From an uncultured Pseudomonadota bacterium (GTDB taxonomy: Bacteria > Myxococcota_A > UBA796 > GCA-2862545), in assembly GCA_903861005.1 (NCBI GenBank), contig CAIOSP010000061.1:1-38875 (forward strand): a stretch of DNA of 38,875 nt, given 5' to 3'. This document shows positions 1 to 6,712 of the stretch, one piece after another. The first letter of the stretch is position 1. The number at the start of each line of letters is the position of its first letter. The translations under genes and the position numbers were made by a program. The notes below the pieces were generated by a model. The model made no database searches and was not told where the DNA came from. It was given only the letters and a program-made list of their open reading frames with translations.

Positions 1-1
1 C

Positions 2-48
2 GGGGTGCGCGCGTGCGGACCGTTAAAGGTCCGTGCGCGCGCAGCCCC
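2..48. other. Long GC-rich hairpin at window edge
   Basis: Bases 7-21 pair with 28-42 along all 15 positions if two G-U wobbles are allowed, around the loop GTTAAA. The stem continues outward through T6-A43 and GGGG (2-5) with CCCC (45-48), bulging G44. This is the strongest fold in the non-coding stretch downstream of imuB. No T-tract follows on either side, so it is not a textbook intrinsic terminator. It may end transcription from imuB, or belong to a gene left of the window. Confidence 0.55.
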
Positions 49-114
49 GGCGATCAGGCCATGTCGCAGCCGGGCGCCGCCGACAGTCCAAGGCGCGTGT
101 GTGGGCCCGTTCTA

Positions 115-213
115 GGGGGTGCCCGGCCCGAGCGGCGAGCGACGCGCCGCAGGCCGACCCGCAAGGGAATGGGGGTGCCCGGCCCGAGCGGCGAGCGACG
201 CGCCGCAGGCCGA
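115..213. repeat. Two direct copies of a 43-bp GC-rich unit
   Basis: Bases 115-157 and 171-213 are identical over 43 bp and are separated by 13 bp ending in GCAAGGGAAT. The same GCAAGGGAAT spacer recurs at about 356-365, next to the imuB stop codon. The copies lie in a 368-bp stretch without a convincing gene: open frames exist on both strands, but they are low-complexity Arg/Pro/Ala-rich translations of the repeat with no recognisable domain or ribosome-binding site. Confidence 0.8.
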
Positions 214-332
214 GCCTGCAACAGAGCCCCACCCGCAGGGTGCGGAGCGGGCCGAGCCTGCGACCAAGCCCCACCCCAGGGTGCGCCGTGGGCCGGGCCT
301 GCAACCAAGCCCCACCCGCCAGGGTGCTCCGC
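209..332. repeat. Three degenerate ~42-bp tandem units
   Basis: Units begin at 209, 251 and 292. Each opens with GCC(G/A)(A/G)GCCTGC, passes through AGCCCCACCC and ends near CAGGGTGC. They directly follow the two 43-bp copies, giving a composite repeat block of about 220 bp between imuB and the left edge. Repeats of this kind are often lineage-specific intergenic elements. I see no terminal inverted repeats or coding content that would make it a mobile element. Confidence 0.65.
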
Positions 333-368
333 CAGGGAATCGCCGCGCGCCGACCCGCAAGGGAATCG

Positions 369-1931
369 TTAATCAAACCACCCATGCAAGAACCACTGTT
401 CCTTCTCACAAAAGATCCAAGCCGTGCCCTCCGGCATGGCGACCACCCAATACGCCCGGGCGAAGCCTCCATCTTCCCTCCACCAGTCCCCTTCAAGCAA
501 CTCAGGGCCCAACGCACGACGGACGGGCCTCCAGCCATCTCGGGAGCGCACGGCAATTGGGCGATCGGCGTCCAAGCGCACATGCAGGGGCAGCGGTGGG
601 TGTCGGAGCAGGGTGGGACGGGGTCGCGCGGTGTGCCAGGTGGCGCGCTCCTGCCGCTCGACGGGGTCGTCGGCGGCGGGGTCGACCATGGAGGGGGCGG
701 GGTCCGTGCCGTGGAGGGCGGACCAGGCGGCCTCGGGGCGCCAGGCCTCGACGGTGGCGGCGTGGAACACGGCCTGCTCGCCGAGCACGTCTCCCAGGCG
801 GGCGAGGAGCTCGTCCCAGCCCTCGGTGGCGGTGCGACGGTCGAGGAGATCGGTCTGTCCGCCCCCCTCGGGCGCGACCTCGCAGGTTCGGAGCCGAAGG
901 CCGGTGACGGGGGCCTCCAGGGTGATGCGCTCCAGGCGCTCCCCCAGCATGCGCGCGAGCAGGGCCGGGTCGCGTGACGGGCGCGAGAGCCTGAGCCGAA
1001 CCTGGACGGTGGGGCCCCAGGAGAGTTCCAGCTTGAGCTCGACCATGACGGCGACCAGGTCCCGGGAGGCGAGCTGATCGCGCATGCGGAGGAGGCCGTC
1101 GGTCAAGGCCGCGCAGATGCCGGCCAGATCGCTGCGCTCGTCGTCCAGCGCGACCACCACGCCGTCCAGCGGGGGCGGCGCGGGTCGCTGGACCCAGGAC
1201 GGGCCGGCCGCCCCACGGGCCACGCGATGCAGCTCCAGGCCTTCATCGCCAAAGCGCCCGGCGACCGACGCCGCGTCCAGCTGGGCCCACTGCGTCACCG
1301 TCCGCAGCCCCAGCGCCGTCCAGGACTCGGCGAGGGTGTCCGACGGCTCGAGCGCAGCGAGCGGCAGGCCCGCGAGCGCTAAGGCCGACCCGCCCGCTGG
1401 CACCAGGGTGTCCTGCGCGCCGTAGCGGGCCAGCGCAGCGGACGCGCGCGGGTGGTCTGACACCGCCACCCGGCAGGTGTGGCCGAGCTCTGCGGCGCGG
1501 TCTCGCACCTTGGCGATCATCTGCGCCTCGCCGCCGAAGTACGCGGCGGTGGTGGCGATCTCGAACAGCAGGTCGCCGTCACCCCAGGTGGTGACCCGAT
1601 CACACAGCACATCGAACGCGCGCACCAGCTCCTGGCGATCCGCGGCCTCGCCCACCTCGTCCAAGGGCTCCAGCAGCACGCCCGCGACGGTGGCGCGGGC
1701 CGCCGACGCGGTCATGTCCTCGGTCAGCCCCGCGGCGCGCGCGGCGGGTGTCAGGGCGATCAGGCGGGTGGCGTTGCGACGCTCGGCGATGAGCGCCACC
1801 ACGCTGTCCGCCGTGTGGCCACAGCGCTCCAGGCGAAAAGCCGGCAGGTGCACGACCAGCCAGCGCGGCCCCACCGACACCCGCTCGAAGGGCAGCGCGA
1901 GCTCGAAGTCGACGAACGCGGCCTTGCTCAT
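369..1931 (-). CDS. imuB: ImuB, Y-family-like mutasome protein
   Basis: A 520-residue catalytically dead relative of Y-family DNA polymerases. In known systems ImuB bridges ImuA, the error-prone polymerase DnaE2/ImuC and the beta clamp during SOS mutagenesis. The N-terminal strand reads WLVVHLPAF (about 24-32) where active polymerases carry the metal-binding Asp motif, and the second acidic motif is also absent (LLFEIATT, 121-128). QTDLLD (359-364) sits where the clamp-binding motif is expected, with Leu instead of the usual Phe. The C-terminal signature is intact (EGDWW, then WFLHGWFD at the end). The ATG overlaps the imuA stop as ATGA (1928-1931), which fixes the start. A methionine further upstream lies inside imuA in another frame and is discarded. 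DnaE2 is not in the window. Confidence 0.9.
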   Translation of the reverse strand: MSKAAFVDFELALPFERVSVGPRWLVVHLPAFRLERCGHTADSVVALIAERRNATRLIALTPAARAAGLTEDMTASAARATVAGVLLEPLDEVGEAADRQELVRAFDVLCDRVTTWGDGDLLFEIATTAAYFGGEAQMIAKVRDRAAELGHTCRVAVSDHPRASAALARYGAQDTLVPAGGSALALAGLPLAALEPSDTLAESWTALGLRTVTQWAQLDAASVAGRFGDEGLELHRVARGAAGPSWVQRPAPPPLDGVVVALDDERSDLAGICAALTDGLLRMRDQLASRDLVAVMVELKLELSWGPTVQVRLRLSRPSRDPALLARMLGERLERITLEAPVTGLRLRTCEVAPEGGGQTDLLDRRTATEGWDELLARLGDVLGEQAVFHAATVEAWRPEAAWSALHGTDPAPSMVDPAADDPVERQERATWHTARPRPTLLRHPPLPLHVRLDADRPIAVRSRDGWRPVRRALGPELLEGDWWREDGGFARAYWVVAMPEGTAWIFCEKEQWFLHGWFD

Positions 1932-2551
1932 GCCGCCCCCCCGGCCGACGCCCACGGATCCAGGCCGACCGGCCAACCGGGCACCGTCAGGCGCGCGCCC
2001 TGGTCGCCCCCACGGCGACGCAGCACCGTGGCGACGTCGTCCTGCACCATGAAGCGCAGATCGGCGGGCAGGTCGCGCACGGGCTTGTCCGTCAGCACGA
2101 CCAGGGTGCCACGCCCGCGCCACGCCGCCTGCTCCCAACGACGCCCTGCGCCCCGCACGTCCGGTGCTTCGGACACCACCACCAGCCCAAAGCAGCCCGA
2201 CGCCAGCAGCTGCTCCGCGGCCCAGGCCGCCTGGGCGTCCTCGGCCCGCACCACCAGCAGCCGCTCCAGCGACACCCCCAGCGCCTCCGCCGACGGCGGG
2301 TAGAGCAGGCGCGCCGGGTCGACCCACGCCACACGCTCCCCCACCCGCGTGCGCGCCGCCGCCCAGCCCAGCACCAGCCGTGTCCGACCGCCGCCGCGCG
2401 GGCCACACACCTCCACCAGCCCCGGGCACGGCAGGCCGCCGGCGAGCGAGTCCAGCGGCGCCTGACCCGACGACACCGGGCGACGCTCCCCTGCGGGGCG
2501 TCCTTCGATCTCACGGATGCGCGCGCGGAGCGCGGTCAGGGCATCGGCCAT
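1928..2551 (-). CDS. imuA: ImuA, SOS mutagenesis accessory protein
   Basis: A 207-residue RecA/SulA-like protein that partners ImuB. It has a degenerate P-loop, CGPRGGGRT (49-57), with Arg in place of the usual Lys, followed by RLVLGWAA. This divergence fits ImuA, which is not expected to be a canonical RecA ATPase. GAGGT lies a few bases upstream of the ATG. A GAAC-N4-GTTC palindrome starts 14 bp upstream, consistent with LexA control. The stop overlaps the imuB start, so the two are translationally coupled. The identification rests on the P-loop, the size and the invariant pairing with imuB; the rest of the protein diverges freely in this family. Confidence 0.85.
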   Translation of the reverse strand: MADALTALRARIREIEGRPAGERRPVSSGQAPLDSLAGGLPCPGLVEVCGPRGGGRTRLVLGWAAARTRVGERVAWVDPARLLYPPSAEALGVSLERLLVVRAEDAQAAWAAEQLLASGCFGLVVVSEAPDVRGAGRRWEQAAWRGRGTLVVLTDKPVRDLPADLRFMVQDDVATVLRRRGGDQGARLTVPGWPVGLDPWASAGGAA

Positions 2552-2563
2552 CAGGACCTCGGA

Positions 2564-2580
2564 CAGAACACTAGTTCAGG
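2564..2580 (-). promoter_or_regulatory. Putative LexA (SOS) box upstream of imuA
   Basis: GAACACTAGTTC (2566-2577) is a perfect GAAC-N4-GTTC palindrome. The plus-strand 17-mer ending GTTCAGG matches the Myxococcus xanthus LexA motif as I recall it (CTRHAMRYBYGTTCAGS) at 15 of 17 positions by my alignment. It lies just upstream of the imuA ribosome-binding site, where bound repressor would block transcription. Known imuA-imuB cassettes are LexA-regulated. The match is seen in the sequence; binding is inference. Confidence 0.75.
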
Positions 2581-2606
2581 CGTCCAAGGAGATCCAGGGC
2601 GAGATC

Positions 2607-2625
2607 CCTCACGAGTGACGTGAGG
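2607..2625. promoter_or_regulatory. Inverted repeat CCTCACG-N5-CGTGAGG
   Basis: A perfect 7-bp inverted repeat with a 5-bp centre (AGTGA), about 55 bp upstream of the imuA start and between the LexA-like box and the preceding terminator. It could be an operator for a second regulator or a leader hairpin. No function can be assigned from the sequence. Confidence 0.4.
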
Positions 2626-2646
2626 AAATAAGCGACTTATCTAGGC

Positions 2647-2659
2647 TGATCGGCGATCA
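2647..2659. promoter_or_regulatory. Palindrome TGATCG-G-CGATCA
   Basis: A perfect 6-bp inverted repeat around one central base, about 95 bp upstream of imuA. It is the third symmetrical element in this 150-bp gap. It may be a protein-binding site; nothing more can be said. Confidence 0.35.
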
Positions 2660-2689
2660 ATCCCATGTCCAAGAGGGGATCATGAGATT

Positions 2690-2720
2690 TTGGTGGCGGT
2701 CAGAATATGACCGCCACCAA
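2690..2720 (-). terminator. Perfect 13-bp hairpin after the duplicated-domain gene
   Basis: TTGGTGGCGGTCA (2690-2702) and TGACCGCCACCAA (2708-2720) form a perfect 13-bp stem with a 5-nt loop. It begins 8 nt past the stop codon of the minus-strand gene at 2729-3484. The downstream tract is only weakly T-rich (AATCTCATG). Position and stability support an intrinsic terminator that separates this gene from imuA. Confidence 0.7.
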
Positions 2721-2728
2721 CTCAACCG

Positions 2729-3484
2729 CTAGACCGGATCCGCCAGGCCGCGATCGATGACGATGCCCATGAACAGGCGGGCGACGTCATCCGAGGAGCG
2801 GTCCGACTGCAGCTCGCCCGTGCCGCGCAGCGCATCGACCAACGCGATGACCTCGCCGCGGTCGAACGTCTTGCCGAACAGGCCGTTCCACAGGATTGTG
2901 TTGATGCTGCCCTTGTGGAAGGACGGGCGGCCGACGAGCGACCACTTGCCTTGGGAGCGCTGCTTGCGGGTCACGCGAACGCGACGCTTGGAAGCCGCAG
3001 GGGTCGAGCCCGACGCGTCCGCCATCTGGATGGCGCCCTTCTCGGGGCCGGCAAAGCGCATGAACACAATGACATAGACCTGCTCCTCCTGAACGGAGTC
3101 GATCTTGCCCGCGGCGCGGAGCTGGCGGATCGCCTCACCCAGCTGCTCGCGAGTGAACGGCTTGGCGCCGTAGGCGTCCTTCAGGAAGTTGAACAGGTTG
3201 TAGTTGTTGCCATTGCGGAAGGGGTTCTTGCCCACAATGCGGTAGACAGAGCCCGGCGTGTACTTCCAGCGCACCTTGCCGGACACGGCCTCGGAATCGT
3301 CACCGAGCTCGGGAGGAAGCTCCTCGGCCGCGGCCTCCACAATCGGCGCAACCGCAGCCACGGGCGCAGCCGCGACGATAGAGGGCGAACCCTCATGGTC
3401 GGTCAACCGGACCAGAGCCGCAAGGGCGTTGAGTTCAGCCTGAAGATACGCGATTCGGTCGAGGACCTGTTGGCGATAAGACAT
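2729..3484 (-). CDS. Unknown protein with an internally duplicated domain
   Basis: A 251-residue cytoplasmic protein I do not recognise. The N-terminus (1-27) looks like a short coiled coil (MSYRQQVLDRIAYLQ...) and is followed by an Ala/Pro/Glu-rich linker. Two related units follow at about 72-145 and 180-250. Both show a pattern of aromatic-basic-x-G-x-x-N, then FGK/YGAK-x-F-x-R, then LR-x-x-G-(K/E)-(I/L)-x-S, and finally a hydrophobic strand (VYVIVFMRF against VARLFMGIVI). A basic stretch (KRRVRVTRKQRSQGK, 166-180) joins the units, so nucleic-acid binding is possible but unproven. The start follows GGAG at good spacing; an earlier in-frame methionine near 3619 lacks support. A strong hairpin follows the stop. 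Confidence 0.8.
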   Translation of the reverse strand: MSYRQQVLDRIAYLQAELNALAALVRLTDHEGSPSIVAAAPVAAVAPIVEAAAEELPPELGDDSEAVSGKVRWKYTPGSVYRIVGKNPFRNGNNYNLFNFLKDAYGAKPFTREQLGEAIRQLRAAGKIDSVQEEQVYVIVFMRFAGPEKGAIQMADASGSTPAASKRRVRVTRKQRSQGKWSLVGRPSFHKGSINTILWNGLFGKTFDRGEVIALVDALRGTGELQSDRSSDDVARLFMGIVIDRGLADPV

Positions 3485-3657
3485 GCGGCTCCGAGTCGGA
3501 CGTGCAGGAGGTCGTTGGGCGTCCCGAAGAGGTTGTGGTGGGCAACGAAACACGTCCGCGACCGCTCGATAACCCGAACCTCCCCGCATTCCATCATTCA
3601 TCTTCGCACAACTCGTCACAAACCGAAATCAACCAGACCAATCGACAAGGAACCACC

Positions 3658-4257
3658 GTGAACTTGCTCATCGCGACCAACAATGCCCATAAGATCCAGG
3701 AGATCCGGGAGATCCTGTCCGGTACGGGCATCATTCTACAGTCTCTTTTGGACCGGTCCGACCTGCCCGAGCCCCCCGAAGACGGCCTGACCTTCGAGGC
3801 CAACGCGATGCAAAAAGCACGGACCATCCAGTCTCAGGTAGGCGGCGTCGTGCTCGCGGACGACTCGGGCTTGGAGGTCGACGCGCTGGGCGGGGCTCCG
3901 GGCGTACACAGCAAGCGCTTCAGCGCCGAGGGCACCGCCGCGTCGAACAACCACTTGCTGCTCGAGCGCATGGCCGACGTGACCCTACGGACGGCCCGCT
4001 TCCGTTGCGTGCTCGCGCTCGTCTCGCCCCACTACGAAGGGACGGTGGACGGCGCGTGCGAAGGCAAGATCGCCACCGGTACGACCGGCACTCAAGGGTT
4101 CGGCTACGACCCGCTCTTCGTCCCCGACGAGCTGGACGGACGCACCATGGCACAGGCCAGCATGCAGGAGAAGAACGCCATAAGCCATCGAGGCCGGGCG
4201 TTCCGTCGCCTGTCCGAGCTCCTCGACGCCGCCGCGGCCGCCGAGCGCGCTCGCTAG
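3658..4257 (+). CDS. rdgB: RdgB/HAM1 family XTP/dITP diphosphatase
   Basis: A 199-residue enzyme that hydrolyses dITP, XTP and ITP to monophosphates and pyrophosphate, keeping deaminated purines out of DNA and RNA. All family motifs are present: the N-terminal TNNAHKIQEI (7-16), ADDSGLEVDALGGAPGV (67-83) with the catalytic Asp pair D68/D69, GFGYDPLF, and SHRGRAF near the end. Length is typical. The GTG start at 3658 follows AAGGA (3647-3651) and begins exactly at the conserved first strand, so the longer upstream frame is rejected. It runs convergently into the next gene and the two stop codons overlap (CTAG, 4254-4257). Confidence 0.95.
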   Translation: MNLLIATNNAHKIQEIREILSGTGIILQSLLDRSDLPEPPEDGLTFEANAMQKARTIQSQVGGVVLADDSGLEVDALGGAPGVHSKRFSAEGTAASNNHLLLERMADVTLRTARFRCVLALVSPHYEGTVDGACEGKIATGTTGTQGFGYDPLFVPDELDGRTMAQASMQEKNAISHRGRAFRRLSELLDAAAAAERAR

Positions 4258-5165
4258 AACTCGACGCCGAGGCGCAGGCGGCCCGTGTAGATGTGGCCGT
4301 AGCGGGAGCCCGGCGTCACGTCGGCCGCGGTCTTGTCCGGCTTGGAGTAGCCGCCCGGCGCGCCGTAAAACTCGGCGCCGAACCGGAAGTGCTTCGCGAA
4401 GAGCGCGTCCAGGCCGCCCGAGAACGCCACGCCGCTGTACGGGTGCAGGTTGTTGCCCACGTAGCGATCGTCGCCGATCAGGAAGAACGTGGAGGCGTTC
4501 AGGTAGCCCACCGAGATGTACGGCGAGAGGTCCTGCTTGCCCGCGTGCAGCGGCGCGGAGATGAGCGCGTCGACACCCCAAGTGGTGCCCGCGTACACGT
4601 CCTCGACGACCGGGTCGGCGGCGGTGAACGCGCCGGCGATGTCGCCGTAGGTGCGGATGATCGACGTGTGCAGGCGGCCGCCGACGTCGATGAACTCGTG
4701 CGCGTGGATACCCAGGCCGATCTCACCGGAGAGCACGTAGTTGCGCGTGCCATTGAACGGGATCGGCGGGAAGAACGCCACCGAGGCGTACGGCACGACG
4801 ATCTTGCCCAGCGTCGGGAACGAGAAGCCCGCGCCAACCTTGGGGAGGATCGGGCTCTTGTTGGTGTCTTCCGTCTTGGTCCAGTCGAGGACGTAGCGTT
4901 GCCCGCAGGAGAGCGGCGGCAGGATGCTGACGTCGATGGAGATGGAGCCGTGACCCGACGCGTGCGGAATGGCGGCGTGGATCGGCGAGTAGCTCGCGCT
5001 CAGCGCGAAGAAGTTCTGCGCGAAGTCGGCCTGTGTCTGCTCGTCGTAATTGGCCGGCTGGGTGAGGCCTACGCACTTGGGGTCGATCAGATGAAAGGTG
5101 GTGTCCTTGGCCGCGAACGCGGACGAGGGGATCAGCACGGCAATAGCGAGGGCGGACAGGCGCAT
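4254..5165 (-). CDS. Exported outer-membrane beta-barrel protein, unassigned
   Basis: A 303-residue protein with a signal peptide (MRLSALAIAVLIPSSAFAA, cleavage near residue 19). The rest is an alternation of aromatic/Gly-rich amphipathic strands typical of an outer-membrane barrel, ending in the strand RLRLGVEF with a terminal Phe as recognised by the BAM machinery. I cannot place it in a named family. The start is set by GGAGTTCC just upstream of the ATG; a longer N-terminal extension has no ribosome-binding site. It appears monocistronic, convergent with rdgB and sharing the CTAG stop overlap. Confidence 0.75.
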   Translation of the reverse strand: MRLSALAIAVLIPSSAFAAKDTTFHLIDPKCVGLTQPANYDEQTQADFAQNFFALSASYSPIHAAIPHASGHGSISIDVSILPPLSCGQRYVLDWTKTEDTNKSPILPKVGAGFSFPTLGKIVVPYASVAFFPPIPFNGTRNYVLSGEIGLGIHAHEFIDVGGRLHTSIIRTYGDIAGAFTAADPVVEDVYAGTTWGVDALISAPLHAGKQDLSPYISVGYLNASTFFLIGDDRYVGNNLHPYSGVAFSGGLDALFAKHFRFGAEFYGAPGGYSKPDKTAADVTPGSRYGHIYTGRLRLGVEF

Positions 5166-5262
5166 TGGAACTCCACGACGGCCAACATGCACATCGCATG
5201 CCGTCCCCAACCAGTCCATGCGTTTGCGAGCGCATGGCGGACCGCGGTAGTGAGTAGGCCCT

Positions 5263-5336
<74 letters not shown>

Positions 5337-5346
5337 TCACATAAAT

Positions 5347-5383
5347 GACGGCGCCCTCCCTGATGATCAGGAGGGGCGCCGTC
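5347..5383. terminator. Hairpin between tRNA-Pro and the OmpA gene
   Basis: The arms 5347-5364 and 5366-5383 are complementary apart from one mismatch and one wobble; the innermost pairs must open to form the loop. It sits 11 nt after the tRNA and 65 nt after the end of the convergent OmpA-type gene. On the minus strand the hairpin is followed by ATTTATGTGAT, moderately T-rich, so it probably ends transcription of that gene and may serve both directions. Confidence 0.65.
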
Positions 5384-5447
5384 CACGTCTGTGCGATTCA
5401 AGGGCGCGTCGCTCGGCCACCCAGCGGCCCCAGGGCGGCCGGTCGAT

Positions 5448-6650
5448 CTACTTCGAACAGTCTGTCGGACAGGCTTCGCCCTCTTCCAAACGGGTGAAAT
5501 CGACGCGGCGGTTGAGCTCGTACGTGGCCTCCGGGACCATCTGGCACTGCTCGCCCAAACCGGTGGACGGGATGCGCGCCTTGGCCACGCCACGGGCCGT
5601 CATGTAGCTCTGCACGGCCGCCGCACGGCGCTTGCTCAAGTCCATGTTGTAGTCGTCCAGGCCCTCCTCCGAGGCGTGCCCGACGATGCACACGCGACAG
5701 GTGGGGTGCTGGGCGATCGCCGCGGCGACCGCGTCCAACACCGGGTCCATCGTCTGCGGGTCCTTGTTCTTCGGGAGCGGCAGCGAGGTGCTGTCGTAGC
5801 CGAACTGCACGAGCACGACGATCGGCTCGCCGGTACACGGGTCCACCGGGCAGCCGAACGTGCCCGCCGACCCCGCCTGAGTCGGGCAGCGGTCGACCTT
5901 GTCGCACACGCCGTCGCCGTCGCCGTCGGGACAACCGACCGCGGCCACCTGGACGCACTCGGGCGTCGGCGCGCACTCCTTGTCCACCTGGACGCACTCG
6001 GGCGTCGGCGCGCAGACAGGCGGCTCCTCGCGAACCTTGTGCGCCGGTCCGAACGTGAGGTTCAAGCCCGCACTGAAGACCTGCGCATCGTGCGGGTCGA
6101 ACCCGGTCAGGTGGTCGGGCTGTACGATCTGGCTGTAGCGAACGATGGGGCCGAGCGAGAGCCAGGGCAGCACCTGGAAGTCGTAGCCCAAGCCCGCGTC
6201 CAAGCCGAAGCGGTTCAGCGTGTCGGTGCGGACGAAGCCGACGTTGGCGTCCACCCAGAAGCCGCCCAGGTTCTCCGTCTCCGGTCGCAGGGTGGCGAAA
6301 GGCCGCAGGCGCACGCCACCGGAGAAGAAGTGCGCGAGCCCGTCCTCGGTGTACGGCTTCTTGGCCGGCGCGCCGAGCAGCGCGTACGACCACTGCATCG
6401 ACACCACGCGGCCGAGCGTCACGCCGGGTCGGATCGCCATCATCCCACCGGGCGTGAAGCGCACGGACTGTGGCTTGTCGAGCCAGAACGACGCCATGCC
6501 CTCAGTGTGCAGGGTGAACTCCTGCGCGGCCGCAGGCGTGGCGAAGCCAAGCCCAACGACCAGACCGCACAGCGACGCCGCGGTGCCGAGCCGGAGAGCG
6601 TGTCGCGCGGGCCGCAGGGAGCGGGGCGCGATCACCGTGTTCGATTTCAT
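5448..6650 (-). CDS. OmpA-family protein with TSP3-type calcium linker
   Basis: A 400-residue outer-membrane protein. Order: signal peptide ending ATPAAAQE (cleavage near 42), beta-barrel (about 44-202), a Cys-rich linker with two copies of CAPTPECVQV (about 213-235), a thrombospondin-3-type calcium motif (DGDGDGVCDKVDRCP, 242-256), and a C-terminal OmpA peptidoglycan-binding domain (about 277-388). In that domain the usual GHTD is GHAS (324-327), while the later YNMDLSKRRA motif is kept. The barrel would anchor the protein and the C-terminus would tether it to the cell wall. The ATG follows GGAGCTCCC. The neighbouring lipoprotein gene lies 62 bp upstream on the same strand, so they may be cotranscribed. 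Confidence 0.88.
   Translation of the reverse strand: MKSNTVIAPRSLRPARHALRLGTAASLCGLVVGLGFATPAAAQEFTLHTEGMASFWLDKPQSVRFTPGGMMAIRPGVTLGRVVSMQWSYALLGAPAKKPYTEDGLAHFFSGGVRLRPFATLRPETENLGGFWVDANVGFVRTDTLNRFGLDAGLGYDFQVLPWLSLGPIVRYSQIVQPDHLTGFDPHDAQVFSAGLNLTFGPAHKVREEPPVCAPTPECVQVDKECAPTPECVQVAAVGCPDGDGDGVCDKVDRCPTQAGSAGTFGCPVDPCTGEPIVVLVQFGYDSTSLPLPKNKDPQTMDPVLDAVAAAIAQHPTCRVCIVGHASEEGLDDYNMDLSKRRAAAVQSYMTARGVAKARIPSTGLGEQCQMVPEATYELNRRVDFTRLEEGEACPTDCSK
5945..6014 (-). repeat. Two 31-bp direct repeats inside the OmpA-type gene
   Basis: Bases 5945-5975 and 5984-6014 are identical, with a 39-bp period (13 codons). They encode two copies of a Cys-containing peptide in the linker between barrel and calcium motif. 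The near-perfect DNA identity suggests recent duplication or slippage and predicts copy-number variation between strains. Confidence 0.8.
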
Positions 6651-6712
6651 GGGAGCTCCATCGAGCGCGCGCCGTGGCTGCACGCGATTGTCTTGGGATC
6701 GGGTGATCATGT

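Noticed and set aside
5945..6014. Possible start of a CRISPR-like array
   Set aside because: Only two 31-bp copies with an 8-bp gap, inside a reading frame and encoding a repeated Cys-rich peptide.
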